A stretch of DNA of 64,000 nucleotides from Magnetaquicoccus sp039908525 (GCA_039908525.1 JAMOAY010000012.1:30453-94452); one strand, 5' to 3'. Numbered from the stretch's first letter, positions 45,695 through 55,365 are shown. The notes: generated from the letters alone by a model not told the origin. Made by a program: numbers and translations.

Positions 45695-48037
45695 TTAGGG
45701 TGTTGGGCGCGCTTCGTCGAACTCACGCGCCAGACGTTGCGCTTCGGCGATTTTGTCCGGGGTCATGCGTTTGGCAACCTCGGTGCGCCGTGTCTTGGCC
45801 TCTGCCACGCCATGGGCAGCCGCCAGGTTCAGCCACATGTGCGCCGACACAAAATCCCGTGTCACCCCCTGACCCGTGTCGTAGGCCAGACCCAGCGCAT
45901 ACTGGGCCTGGGCATGGCCCTGTTTGGCCGCCCTGCGCAACCACTTGACCGCCTCCTTGTCATCCTGGAGGCTGCTCTTGCCACCCATATACAGATCACC
46001 GAGAGCATACTGGGCATCCATGTCCCCCTGTTCGGCCGCTTTGCGATACCACTTGACCGCCTCGACCGGGTTGGCCGCCACCCCTTTGCCGCTGGCATAC
46101 AGCTGGCCCAGATTGAACTGGGCGGCCAGACGCCCCTGTTCGGCCGCCTTGAGATACCAGTGGGCAGCCTGCCGGTCATCCTGTTCCACATGACGACCTG
46201 TGGCATAGGCGCAACCCACAAAAAACTGCGCACAACCGTTGCCCTGTTCGGCGGCGCGGCGATACCATTTCAACCCCTCCTTGCCATCCTGCGCGACCAC
46301 CCCCCTGCCCGTGGTGTAGATGTGGCCCAGAAAATACTGGGCCTCCATGTCTCCCCGTTCCGCCGCCTGGAGATGCCAGGCCAGGGACTCCTTGTCCTCC
46401 TTCTCCTCTTTCTCCTCCCGGTCTGCTTCCCGCCTCCCCGTCTGCAAGGCGCCCAGCGCCTGCTGTGCCTTGGCATCCCCCTGTTCGGCCGCCTTGAGCA
46501 ACCACTTTTTTGCCTCGCCCTCCTCGTTGGGGAGCTCCACATACCGTTTGCCGAGCCAGTACTGGGCCTCGACGCTGCCCTGTGCCGCCGCCTTGCGGTA
46601 CCACTTTTCCGCCTCCGTGCGGTTCTGCGTCACCCCCTGGCCCTCCGCATGCAACGCCCCCAATGCCGACTGGGCGTTTTTGTAACCCTGTTCGGCTGAC
46701 TTGCGCAACCAGCGTACCGCCTCCGCAAGATTCTGGGCAACCCGTTGCCCATCCCGGTACAGACAGCCCAATTTGTATTGGGCCTCCGCGTCCCCTTGGG
46801 TCGCGGCTTCCCGATACCAGCGCATCCCCTCATCGCGATCGTGGGGCAGTCCCGAACCCTCAAAATAGAGCTGACCCAACTGAAGCTGCGCCGCAGCACT
46901 GCCCTGTTCGGCCGCTTTGCGATACCAGAGAATGGCGGTCGCCTGATCTTTGGTCACCCCCAGCCCTTTGGCGTACAGATGGCCCAATTGCAACTGTGCG
47001 GCGGCGTGCTGTTGCTCGGCCGCCTTGCGGTACCATTCGACCGCCTCTTTGTAATCCTGCGGCAGTGCGCTGCCCTGTTCATGGCGGCGTCCCAGCTCAT
47101 ACTGGGCCCTCTCCTCCCCCTGTTCCGCCGCCTTGCGGAACCAGTCGACCGCCCCGCTGTCATCCTTGGCCACTCCGTTGCCTTCGGCGTACAGACGACC
47201 CAACTCGTACTGTGCTTTCATGTTGCCCTGTTCCGCTGCTTTGCGCAGCCAGAGTGCCGCCTCCGGGTAGTTCTGGGCCACCATGTTGCCCTCTGCATAC
47301 CACAAACCCAGCAGGTGTTGGGCCTCCAGTCGCCCCTGCTCGGCCGCCTTGCGCATCCAGGACACGGCGCTCTTGTCCTCTTTGGCCACCCCCTGTCCTT
47401 CGGCATACAGGAGACCCAGGATCTGTTGGGCGCCGGCATCCCCCTGTTCGGCCGCCTTGAGGTACCATTGTGCGGCCTCCTTCTCATCCTGGGGTACCTC
47501 GACGCCACGGGAAAAAAGGTCGCCCAATTGGCGGGCAGCCCGCACATCCCCCTGTTTGGCGGCCAGATAATACCATTTGAGCATCGCCTCATAATCCTGC
47601 AACACCCCTTCGCCGTTGCCGTACATATCACCCAGACTGGCCTGGGCGGCGGCATCCTTCTGTTCGGCTGCCTTGCGGTACCAACGCAGGGCCTCGGCAA
47701 AGTTCTGCTCCACCCCGTTGCCCTCCCGATAGAGATGGCCCAGCAGGGTTTGGGCAGGGGCACTGCCCTGGGCGGCCGCCTGGGCGAGCCAGGGGGCAAT
47801 CCCGCCCGGCAACGCGGCGGTCGGTTCGGAAGGGGCGCCTGCAGACAGCAGGGTGCACGGGCCCCCGGCAGCCACCAGAACAGCGCCCCACACCACCCCA
47901 AAACGCAGGAGCTTCAGCAGAGAGGCGTGGCGGACGGTCCGACCCGAAGAGCCCTGGGAGTTCGCAAACCGCAGCACCATCCCGTCGTTCTGGGAGGTGC
48001 CGGGTCTGTTGACAAAGGGGGCTTCCTGGATCGTCAT
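45695..48037 (-). CDS. Large secreted Sel1-repeat protein (about 18 repeats)
   Basis: About 780 residues. A hydrophobic segment (LLRFGVVWGAVLVAAGGPCT, about 45-65) acts as a late signal or anchor, followed by about 18 near-perfect 36-residue Sel1 repeats (WYRKAAEQGDAEAQYKLG type). One repeat is enlarged by a charged insert (EADREEKEEKEDKESL). Such arrays scaffold protein complexes. The start is uncertain: ATG 48037 is chosen; ATG 47980 would give a more usual signal-peptide spacing. Probably in one unit with the FGE-fold gene downstream. Confidence 0.82.
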   Translation of the reverse strand: MTIQEAPFVNRPGTSQNDGMVLRFANSQGSSGRTVRHASLLKLLRFGVVWGAVLVAAGGPCTLLSAGAPSEPTAALPGGIAPWLAQAAAQGSAPAQTLLGHLYREGNGVEQNFAEALRWYRKAAEQKDAAAQASLGDMYGNGEGVLQDYEAMLKWYYLAAKQGDVRAARQLGDLFSRGVEVPQDEKEAAQWYLKAAEQGDAGAQQILGLLYAEGQGVAKEDKSAVSWMRKAAEQGRLEAQHLLGLWYAEGNMVAQNYPEAALWLRKAAEQGNMKAQYELGRLYAEGNGVAKDDSGAVDWFRKAAEQGEERAQYELGRRHEQGSALPQDYKEAVEWYRKAAEQQHAAAQLQLGHLYAKGLGVTKDQATAILWYRKAAEQGSAAAQLQLGQLYFEGSGLPHDRDEGMRWYREAATQGDAEAQYKLGCLYRDGQRVAQNLAEAVRWLRKSAEQGYKNAQSALGALHAEGQGVTQNRTEAEKWYRKAAAQGSVEAQYWLGKRYVELPNEEGEAKKWLLKAAEQGDAKAQQALGALQTGRREADREEKEEKEDKESLAWHLQAAERGDMEAQYFLGHIYTTGRGVVAQDGKEGLKWYRRAAEQGNGCAQFFVGCAYATGRHVEQDDRQAAHWYLKAAEQGRLAAQFNLGQLYASGKGVAANPVEAVKWYRKAAEQGDMDAQYALGDLYMGGKSSLQDDKEAVKWLRRAAKQGHAQAQYALGLAYDTGQGVTRDFVSAHMWLNLAAAHGVAEAKTRRTEVAKRMTPDKIAEAQRLAREFDEARPTP

Positions 48038-48303
48038 GCCATGCCTGTTGTTCAATTGTTGACGTTTATCCGCGAATCATAACACGCTTTCTTCTGCAAT
48101 GGTAGTCATTTGTGCAACAAAACTGGGTGGGCGGATGCAGGCTCTTCATCGCATTTGGGAGCAGAAGGGAGAGGCTCACCACGGATAAGCAGAAGGGTTT
48201 TCAGGATTTTCGCGACACTTGGGCCTGTGTTCACAAGGCGACCTTCCGGGGGAAGCCGCAGTTCCCACTTGCGTGACAAGCAGGGCAGACGATACACTCG
48301 GCC

Positions 48304-48564
48304 ATGGACTATCGAATCCAAATCCGGCGTGAAGCCAAGCGGAAATTGCAAACTCTCCCAGTCAATGATCGTCTTCGGATTACCGACAAAATTCTGGCGC
48401 TTGGCCGTGATCCAGACGATGTCACCCTGGACGTGAAGCCGTTGACAGACAGTCGGTTCTGGCGGCTTCGGGTGGGTCATTGGCGGATCATCTATGACCG
48501 GCAAGACACGCTGCGCATTATCGCCGTGGAACACATTCGATCCAGAGGAGATGTGTACAAATGA
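48304..48564 (+). CDS. RelE/ParE-family toxin
   Basis: 86 residues: MDYRIQIRREAKRKLQTLPV, then ILALGRDPDD, RFWRLRVGHWRIIYD and IIAVEHIRSRGDVYK, the core of RelE-type mRNA interferase/gyrase-poison toxins with the conserved R..yR.iY arrangement. The gene overlaps its antitoxin by four bases (ATGA). Ribosome site weak. The order is toxin first. Confidence 0.88.
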   Translation: MDYRIQIRREAKRKLQTLPVNDRLRITDKILALGRDPDDVTLDVKPLTDSRFWRLRVGHWRIIYDRQDTLRIIAVEHIRSRGDVYK

Positions 48565-48887
48565 ACCTTCAAATCATCAAGGGCAGAGACGGTCAGGACG
48601 AATATGTGTTGCTGCCGGTCAGTGTCTATCGGGCCCTCCGTGGGCAGATTGAGGATGAGCTGTCAGAACAGGCAATCCAGCCAGGGAGGGAAGGGGAGTA
48701 TGAGCCGTTCGATCCGGCTGATTTTGTGCAAAATCCAGTGGCTTTAGCCCGCATGCGCGCCGGTATCACACAGGCCGAACTGGCACGCAGGATGGGTGCC
48801 TCCCTGGCGTCTGTCCATCAACTGGAACAGGCAGCAACGGTCTCTGCGGATGTGGTGCAACGCGTCACGGAGGCCCTGGAAAAATAA
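48561..48887 (+). CDS. XRE-type HTH antitoxin
   Basis: 108 residues. The N-terminal part (MNLQIIKGRDGQDEYVLLPV) is antitoxin-like; the C-terminal half is a Cro/C1-type HTH (ARMRAGITQAELARRMGASL, then ASVHQLEQAATVSADVVQRV). It neutralises the neighbouring toxin and probably represses the pair. The 266-bp region upstream (48038-48303) has no gene and should hold the promoter and operator. Confidence 0.88.
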   Translation: MNLQIIKGRDGQDEYVLLPVSVYRALRGQIEDELSEQAIQPGREGEYEPFDPADFVQNPVALARMRAGITQAELARRMGASLASVHQLEQAATVSADVVQRVTEALEK

Positions 48888-48924
48888 GCGGTTCCCTTCT
48901 GTCGTGGCGTATGCCCCTGCGCCT

Positions 48925-50301
48925 TTACCCCGCCAGGCGCGCCCTGGCCTCCTGGATCGCCTGCCGCACCGTGTCGAAGGCGGTGCCGCCCAGAGAGCGG
49001 CGGGCGTTGACCGAGGCGTGCACCGTCAAGGCCGGCAGCAAATCGGCCTCGATCCGCCCGTCCACCCGCTGCATTGCCGCCAAAGGCAGTTGCGCCAGGC
49101 TGCAGCCCCGCTCCACACAGAGCCGCACCAACCGCCCGGAACTCTCGTGGGCCTCCCGGAACGGAACCCCTTTGCCCACCAGATAATCCGCCAGATCGGT
49201 GGCCGTCGTGTACCCCACCTCCGCCGCCTGGGCCATCACCTCTGCGCGCACCTGGATGCCGGGAATCAGATCCGTCAACACCCGCAGGCAGCCCGCCACC
49301 GTATCCAGACTGTCAAAAATGGGCTCCTTGTCCTCTTGCATGTCACGGTTGTAGGTGAGTGGCAAGCCCTTCATCAGGGTCAACAGCCCGCACAGATGGC
49401 CCACCACCCGACCGCTCTTGCCCCGCACCAACTCCGGTACATCCGGGTTTTTCTTTTGCGGCATGATGCTGGAGCCGGTGCAAAAGGCGTCCGGCAGCTC
49501 CACAAACCCCAGCAACGGAGAGGACCACAGCACCAATTCTTCGGCAAATCGGGAGAAATGGACCATCATCAGGGCGCACGCCGCAGCCAACTCGATGACA
49601 AAATCCCGATCCGAGACCGCATCCATCGAGTTGCGGCAGATGCCTTCAAAACCCAACTCCTGCGCAACCCAGAGCCGATCCACCGGAAACGGCGTGCCGG
49701 CCAGGGCCGCCGCGCCCAGGGGCAGCTGGTTGATGCGTCCCCGTACCTCTCCCAACCGTTGCCAATCCCGCTCCAGCATCTCCAGATAGGCCAGCAGATG
49801 GTGGGCAAAACTGACCGGTTGGGCGTTCTGCAGATGGGTCAATCCCGGCATGACGCACGTCACATGCGCCTCTGCCAACTCCAGCAGGCGCGCCTGCATG
49901 GTGCGTACCTGGATGCGCAACTGGTCCACCTGCGCACGCAGATGGAGGCGCAGATCGGTCGCCACCTGATCGTTGCGGGAGCGGGCGGTGTGCAGTCTGC
50001 CTGCGACCGGGCCGATCAACGCCCGCAGGCGACTTTCCACATGCATGTGGATATCCTCCAGGCTGGTCAGGAAGGGCAGTTGCCCCTCCGCCAACTCCTG
50101 CTCCACCTGGGTCAGACCGGCCAGAATCGCCTCTCCGTCCGCCGGATCGATGATCCCCTGACGCACCAGCATGCGACAGTGGACCCGGGAAGCCTGTATG
50201 TCCTGGGGATACAGACGGGCGTCATACTGAATGGAGGCCGTAAAGGCCTCGACAAAGCGATCGGTGGGTTCGGCAAACCGCCCACCCCACAGCTTGCTCA
50301 T
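48925..50301 (-). CDS. argH: Argininosuccinate lyase
   Basis: Last step of arginine synthesis: argininosuccinate to arginine and fumarate. 458 aa with the superfamily signature GSSIMPQKKNPDVPE, the N-terminus MSKLWGGRFAEPTDRFVEAF and the T-S-R-D region (LHTARSRNDQVATDLRLHLR). Its start overlaps the stop of argG by four bases. Last gene of the arg cluster. No terminator is visible in the 37 bp before the antitoxin stop on the other strand. Confidence 0.97.
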   Translation of the reverse strand: MSKLWGGRFAEPTDRFVEAFTASIQYDARLYPQDIQASRVHCRMLVRQGIIDPADGEAILAGLTQVEQELAEGQLPFLTSLEDIHMHVESRLRALIGPVAGRLHTARSRNDQVATDLRLHLRAQVDQLRIQVRTMQARLLELAEAHVTCVMPGLTHLQNAQPVSFAHHLLAYLEMLERDWQRLGEVRGRINQLPLGAAALAGTPFPVDRLWVAQELGFEGICRNSMDAVSDRDFVIELAAACALMMVHFSRFAEELVLWSSPLLGFVELPDAFCTGSSIMPQKKNPDVPELVRGKSGRVVGHLCGLLTLMKGLPLTYNRDMQEDKEPIFDSLDTVAGCLRVLTDLIPGIQVRAEVMAQAAEVGYTTATDLADYLVGKGVPFREAHESSGRLVRLCVERGCSLAQLPLAAMQRVDGRIEADLLPALTVHASVNARRSLGGTAFDTVRQAIQEARARLAG

Positions 50302-51521
50302 GGCATTTTTTGCTGCAAGAGGGTCGCAATGCGCATGCGCAAGGCATGGAGCTTGATGAATCCCCCCGCATCGGCCTGGTTGAACGCCCCCTGGTCCTCT
50401 TCGAAGGTGACGATTTTCGGTTCGAACAGACTCCGTTCCGAGCGGCGCCCCACCACCTGCAGCGACCCCTTGTACAGCTTCAGGCGCACCACACCGGAGA
50501 CATGCTGCTGGGAGGCATCCACCATGGTCTGCAGCATCTGTCGTTCCGGGCTGAACCAGTAGCCGTTATAGATCAATGCGGCATAGCGGGGGGCCAACTC
50601 GTCCTTCAAATGGGCCACCTCCCGATCCAGGGTCAGCGACTCCATGGCCCGATGCGCCACCCCCAGAATGGTCCCCCCCGGGGTTTCGTAAACACCACGG
50701 GATTTCATGCCGACGTAACGGTTTTCCACCAGATCCAGGCGGCCGATGCCGTTGATTCCCCCTATATGGTTGAGACGCGCCAACAGGGCCGCCGGAGAGA
50801 GAGACTCGCCGTCGACCGCCACAGGATCGCCCCGCTCGAAGGTCAACTCAAGATAGGTCACCCGGTCGGGCGCCCGTTCCGGGGCGGTGGTCAACCGGAA
50901 CATCTCCTCGTCCGGTTCCTGCCAGGGATCCTCCAGGATCTTCCCCTCGAAAGAGATGTGCAGCAGATTGCGGTCCATGGAGTAGGGAGACTCCCCCCGC
51001 TTGTCCCGCCCCACCGGGATGCCATGTTGGTCGGCATAGGCCAGCAATTTCTCCCGGGATGTCAGATCCCACTCCCGCCAGGGGGCAATCACCCGAATGT
51101 CAGGCCGCAGGGCATAATAGCCCAATTCGAAACGGACCTGGTCGTTGCCCTTGCCGGTCGCCCCATGGGAGACCGCATCGGCCCCGGTGCGGTTGGCAAT
51201 CTCGATCTGTTTTTTGGCAATCAACGGGCGGGCAATGGAGGTGCCCAGATGATACACCCCCTCGTACAAGGCGTTGGCCCGGTACATGGGAAAGACAAAA
51301 TCCCGCACGAACTCTTCCTTGAGATCTTCGATGAAGATATGGCTCTCCTTGACGCCCATGGCCACGGCCCGGTTGCGGGCCTCGGTCAACTCCTCCCCCT
51401 GGCCCAGGTCGGCGGCAAAGGCCACCACTTCGCAGCCATAGGTCTCCTGCAGCCAGCGCAGGATGATCGAGGTATCCAAACCTCCCGAATAGGCCAACAC
51501 CACTTTGCGTACCGGATTCAT
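50298..51521 (-). CDS. argG: Argininosuccinate synthase
   Basis: ATP-dependent condensation of citrulline and aspartate. 407 aa with the pyrophosphatase-loop motif AYSGGLDTSIILRWL, GATGKGNDQVRFELG and the C-terminal VRLKLYKGSLQVVGRRS. It overlaps argH (ATGA) and lies 25 bp from argF, giving one transcription unit. Confidence 0.97.
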   Translation of the reverse strand: MNPVRKVVLAYSGGLDTSIILRWLQETYGCEVVAFAADLGQGEELTEARNRAVAMGVKESHIFIEDLKEEFVRDFVFPMYRANALYEGVYHLGTSIARPLIAKKQIEIANRTGADAVSHGATGKGNDQVRFELGYYALRPDIRVIAPWREWDLTSREKLLAYADQHGIPVGRDKRGESPYSMDRNLLHISFEGKILEDPWQEPDEEMFRLTTAPERAPDRVTYLELTFERGDPVAVDGESLSPAALLARLNHIGGINGIGRLDLVENRYVGMKSRGVYETPGGTILGVAHRAMESLTLDREVAHLKDELAPRYAALIYNGYWFSPERQMLQTMVDASQQHVSGVVRLKLYKGSLQVVGRRSERSLFEPKIVTFEEDQGAFNQADAGGFIKLHALRMRIATLLQQKMP

Positions 51522-51546
51522 GCTGTTCTCTCGTCCCTAAAAAAAA

Positions 51547-52494
51547 TCAACCCATCAACCATTCCAGGATGGCCTTTTGCACATGCAGGCGGTTTTCCGC
51601 CTCATCCCACACCACCGACTGCGGCCCGTCCAGCACCTCCGAGGTCACCTCTTCACCCCGATGCGCCGGCAGACAGTGCATGAACAGGGCATCCTTGCGG
51701 GCCTCCCGCATCAGACTGGCGTCCACGCAATAGTTGGCAAAGGCCCGCGAGCGGCGTTTGCGCTCTTTCTCCTGACCCATGGAGGTCCAGGCGTCGGTGG
51801 TGACCAAATCCGCACCCGCCACCGCATCCCGGGGATGGCGCATCAGGGTGATGGTGCCCTGTCCGGCGTGGGCCGCAATCTCTCTCTGCGCCCAATCCAC
51901 CACCGAGGGGTCCGGGCCATAGTTGGCCGGCGAGGCCAGGGCCAGATGAAAGCCCATGCGCGCCGCCGCCAGGATCCAGGACTGGGCCACATTGTTGCCA
52001 TCCCCCACCCAGGCCACCTTGCGACCGGCAATGGAACCCCGATGCTCCTGATAGGTGAACAGATCCGCCAGGATCTGGCAGGGGTGAAAATCGTCCGACA
52101 GGCCGTTGATCACCGGCACCGTGGCATATTCGGCCATCGTCACCACGTTGGCGTGGGCAAAGGTGCGCACCATGATACCGTCCACGAACCGTGACAGTAC
52201 CCGCGCACTGTCGGACAGCGGTTCACCACGTCCCAGCTGAATATCCTTGGAGGAGAGGAACAGCGCATGTCCACCCAGTTGATACATGCCAGCCTCGAAC
52301 GAGACCCTGGTGCGCGTGGAGGGCTTTTCGAACACCAGGGCCAGGGTGCGGCCTTTGAGGGTGTGCACCACCTCCCGGGCCCTCTGCGCCACCTTGAGCT
52401 GGGCGGCGCGGGCAAAAAGCCGGTGGATCTCCTCGGTCTGCACATCGACCAACGAAAGCAGATCGCGTTTCTTGGGGGGAGAAGCTGTATTCAT
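51547..52494 (-). CDS. argF: Ornithine carbamoyltransferase
   Basis: Forms citrulline from ornithine and carbamoyl phosphate. 315 aa with the carbamoyl-phosphate site EKPSTRTRVSFEAGM, HPCQILADLFT, the DXXXSM-like loop TDAWTSMGQEKE and MHCLPAHRGEEV. The synthesis-type enzyme fits its location in the arginine cluster. Confidence 0.97.
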   Translation of the reverse strand: MNTASPPKKRDLLSLVDVQTEEIHRLFARAAQLKVAQRAREVVHTLKGRTLALVFEKPSTRTRVSFEAGMYQLGGHALFLSSKDIQLGRGEPLSDSARVLSRFVDGIMVRTFAHANVVTMAEYATVPVINGLSDDFHPCQILADLFTYQEHRGSIAGRKVAWVGDGNNVAQSWILAAARMGFHLALASPANYGPDPSVVDWAQREIAAHAGQGTITLMRHPRDAVAGADLVTTDAWTSMGQEKERKRRSRAFANYCVDASLMREARKDALFMHCLPAHRGEEVTSEVLDGPQSVVWDEAENRLHVQKAILEWLMG

Positions 52495-52518
52495 GGCAAC
52501 CCGTATTATACTGTGCTA

Positions 52519-53784
52519 TTAAAACGAATCCATCAGAACACCATCCAGGATGGCGACGGCCTGATCCATCTCGTCCCGTGTGGTCGTGAGGGGGGGCAAG
52601 AAGCGCAACACGGTGCCCATCTGGCAGCTGAGCAACAGACCCCGCGAGAGACAGACCCCCAACACCTCCTCCGCCGGGGAGTTCAACTCCACGGCAAGCA
52701 TCAGCCCCAGACCCCGCACCGATTTGATCAGTTTGTGCCGTGGTTGCAGCGCACGCAAGGCATCCAACAGATAGGCCCCCTTGGCAGGCACCTCCTCCAG
52801 AACCCCTTGATCCAGCAAAACGGCCAGTGTGGCCAGCGCCGCCGCGCTCACCAGCGGTGTGCCGCCGAAGGTGGAACCATGCGAACCCGGCGAAAAGGCC
52901 TGCGCTACCTGTTCCGTGGCCAGACAGGCCCCCATGGGCAGACCGGAGGCCAGCGATTTGGCGACCGTCATGATGTCCGGACGGACGCCGCTCCATTGGT
53001 GGCACCACAACCGGCCGGTGCGCCCCATGCCGGTCTGCACCTCGTCCAGAACCAGCAGCAGGTTGTGCCGGTCGGCAATGGCCCGCAGGGCGGGCAGATA
53101 ACCCTCGTCCGGAACCACGATCCCCGACTCGCCCTGGACGGGTTCCACCATGATGGCGGCCGTGGCCGGGGTGATGGCCCGCTCCACCGCCTCCGGTTGG
53201 TTGTACGCTACATGGCAAAAACCGGGCAGCAAAGGTTCGTAACCCCGTTGCACCTTCTCCTGGCCGGTGGCCGTCAAGGTGGCCATGGTGCGACCGTGAA
53301 AACTGTTGACGGCGGTGATGATTTCAAAGCGGCCGCTCTGGGCCCGTTCCCGACCCCGGTCCCGCTCCTGGGTGTACCGGCGCACCAGTTTGATGGCAGC
53401 CTCATTGGCCTCCGCGCCGCTGTTGCAAAAAAAGACCCGATCTGCAAAACAGCTGTCGGTCAACCGTCGGGCAAGCCGCTCTTGCAGGGGAACCCGGTAC
53501 AGGTTGGAGGTGTGAATCAAGGTGCCGGCCTGTTCGCGAATGGCGGCCACCACCGCAGCCGGTGCGTGTCCCAGATTGTTGACCCCGATGCCAGAGAGAA
53601 AATCCAGGTATTCCCGCCCGCTTTCATCCCACAGCCGGGTTCCCTCGCCGCGAACAAATGCCACGGGGTAGCGGGCATAGGTGGACATCAGCGCAGAAGA
53701 GGGGGATCTCTCCTGCCCCTGCGTCACGACCGAGGGCTCTGCCCCTGCAAGCCCTTCCGCGTTCATCTTGCCTGCTTGTCCCAT
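52519..53784 (-). CDS. argD: Acetylornithine aminotransferase
   Basis: PLP enzyme of arginine synthesis. 421 aa with NSGAEANEAAIKLVRRY, the PLP aspartate in LVLDEVQTGMGRTG and the lysine in TVAKSLASGLPMG. The N-terminal 32 residues lack family similarity; an alternative ATG at 53688 (MSTYARYPVAFVRG) begins right at the family start. It heads the argD-F-G-H cluster and lies 140 bp from the sulfur-carrier pair upstream, which contains no gene. Confidence 0.95.
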   Translation of the reverse strand: MGQAGKMNAEGLAGAEPSVVTQGQERSPSSALMSTYARYPVAFVRGEGTRLWDESGREYLDFLSGIGVNNLGHAPAAVVAAIREQAGTLIHTSNLYRVPLQERLARRLTDSCFADRVFFCNSGAEANEAAIKLVRRYTQERDRGRERAQSGRFEIITAVNSFHGRTMATLTATGQEKVQRGYEPLLPGFCHVAYNQPEAVERAITPATAAIMVEPVQGESGIVVPDEGYLPALRAIADRHNLLLVLDEVQTGMGRTGRLWCHQWSGVRPDIMTVAKSLASGLPMGACLATEQVAQAFSPGSHGSTFGGTPLVSAAALATLAVLLDQGVLEEVPAKGAYLLDALRALQPRHKLIKSVRGLGLMLAVELNSPAEEVLGVCLSRGLLLSCQMGTVLRFLPPLTTTRDEMDQAVAILDGVLMDSF

Positions 53785-53924
53785 AACAGCCCCCAGTCAA
53801 TCAACGATAGCACCCACGCCCCCCCGCAGTCATCCCGGACAGCGCGGCGAAACAAACGGCCCGAGAGGCAGATTGCCCCGCCCCCCGGAAACCATCGACA
53901 ACAGACACGACATGCCCGACACGA

Positions 53925-54395
53925 TCAGATGAACAGCGTAATGTCCGCGCGCTGTGCAACCTCGAAGAAACGGGCGGCGCCCGCATACTCCAGACCGTCG
54001 ATCAACTCCTCATGCTTGAAATCAAACAGGTCCACCGTCATCTGACAGGCAATCATCTTGACATCAGACTCCAGGGCCATCTCCATCAAACTGTCGATGC
54101 TGGCCACGCCCTTGCTTGCCATTTTCTGTTTCATCATAATGGTCGCCATGCTCTCCATGCCGGGCAGCATCTGCACAAACACCGGCATCGGCACCGGCAT
54201 CGGCATGGCCGGGTTGCCCAGGGGGGAGATCTTCAGGTCGCGCTCCTTTTTCAGTACTTGCAGGCCGTAGAAGGTCCAGAAAATGGTCACATCATAATCC
54301 AACGCCGCCGCCGTGGTCGCCAGGATCAGCGGCGGATAGGCAAAATCCAGGGTGCCCTTGGTGGCGATGATCGCCAGGCTTTTTTGGTTGGCCAT
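53925..54395 (-). CDS. dsrE2: DsrE2-type sulfur-carrier family protein
   Basis: 156 residues: N-terminus KSLAIIATKGTLDFAYPPLI, a methionine/proline-rich middle (MPMPVPMPVFVQMLPGM) and MIACQMTVDLFDF with a conserved cysteine, the DsrE/DsrF-like fold variant called DsrE2, usually membrane-associated. It lies immediately after tusA, a pairing linked to transfer of persulfide sulfur in sulfur-oxidising bacteria. Confidence 0.85.
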   Translation of the reverse strand: MANQKSLAIIATKGTLDFAYPPLILATTAAALDYDVTIFWTFYGLQVLKKERDLKISPLGNPAMPMPVPMPVFVQMLPGMESMATIMMKQKMASKGVASIDSLMEMALESDVKMIACQMTVDLFDFKHEELIDGLEYAGAARFFEVAQRADITLFI

Positions 54396-54407
54396 GTGCG
54401 GAATCTC

Positions 54408-54632
54408 CTAGGCTTTTCTGATTTCGTAATAGAAAATCTTCCCGTCTTCGGAAGCCTTGACCAACTCGTTGCCGGTCTGGGAACAGAACGACTCGAAATC
54501 CTTGGCAGAGCCAGGATCGGTGGCTTCAATGGCCAGGACTTGTCCAGGCGCCATCTCTTTCAGCGCCTTCTTGGCACGTAAGATGGGCAGGGGGCAGTTG
54601 AGACCTTTTGCATCCAGGGTTTGGTCAGCCAT
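54408..54632 (-). CDS. tusA: TusA-family sulfurtransferase carrier
   Basis: 74 residues, with the sulfur-carrying cysteine in the CPxP motif (LNCPLPILRAKKAL) and the TusA fold pattern (GQVLAIEATDPGSAKDFESF). It shuttles persulfide sulfur between enzymes. It precedes dsrE2 by 12 bp, so the two are probably co-translated. The 208-bp gap to the divergent gene contains a T-run and is probably the promoter region. Confidence 0.92.
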   Translation of the reverse strand: MADQTLDAKGLNCPLPILRAKKALKEMAPGQVLAIEATDPGSAKDFESFCSQTGNELVKASEDGKIFYYEIRKA

Positions 54633-54840
54633 GTGTGTTCAACCTCCAAAATGTGGTGCGTGTAGGGGTGAGACCGGAAAAACAGCAAACACTGATATAC
54701 TGGTACGCATTCGTTGCAGTTGCAAATATTTTTTTCTTTTTTATGATGTGTGCAGGAAAAGAGGTTGCGGTGCACCGCATCCAACCGCTAGGCTGACCGA
54801 CGATGGCCCGTTTGAACTTTCCCCTTTGACGGATAGAGAC

Positions 54841-55365
54841 ATGATCGAAACACTCCTGGGTCTGCTTTTCATTATCGCTCTGCTGCGGGGACTCCTCCAT
54901 CTTCGCAGATTGAGGGAGAGCTCCATAGAGGAGGAGTTGCCAAGCGACAAACTCACTGTCATCATTGGCATTTTCCTGATGTTGAGCAAGGCGTGCCTGC
55001 AGTACTATCGGGATTACGGCCACTACCCGGAGCGGATCACCGGCGACAGCGACAGTCTGGTGGAGGCCGGCTACCTGAAGGGTGATCCCCTGGCGGGCAT
55101 GACCAGAAGCCTGCCGCGCTTCTCCATCGTCACGGCTGAAAATACCGGTACCGCCCTCTGTCTGGCCAACACCAAACGGACTCTGGCCTCGGAAATCGTC
55201 TCCCGCATCAAAGAGATGGCCAGCCCCCTGGTCTTCGTCGATGTGCGCGCCAACCAGTTTCACCCTTTGACGCTGCCCATCACCCACGAGAGCATCAATC
55301 TCTGTCTGATGTTGCCCGCCGACCCCAACAAACCGTCTGCCCAGTCCGAGACGAGAGTGGCCTGA
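54841..55365 (+). CDS. Hypothetical single-pass membrane protein, pseudopilin-like
   Basis: 174 residues. A hydrophobic segment right at the N-terminus (MIETLLGLLFIIALLRGLLH), a charged linker and a domain with YYRDYGHYPERITGDSDSLV, then EAGYLKGDPLAG, resembling the stalk and loop of type II secretion pseudopilins, though the leader lacks a prepilin-peptidase Gly-Phe-Thr site. The frame is open far upstream, but ATG 54841 is the first start with hydrophobic N-terminus. I do not recognise a family with confidence. Confidence 0.6.
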   Translation: MIETLLGLLFIIALLRGLLHLRRLRESSIEEELPSDKLTVIIGIFLMLSKACLQYYRDYGHYPERITGDSDSLVEAGYLKGDPLAGMTRSLPRFSIVTAENTGTALCLANTKRTLASEIVSRIKEMASPLVFVDVRANQFHPLTLPITHESINLCLMLPADPNKPSAQSETRVA

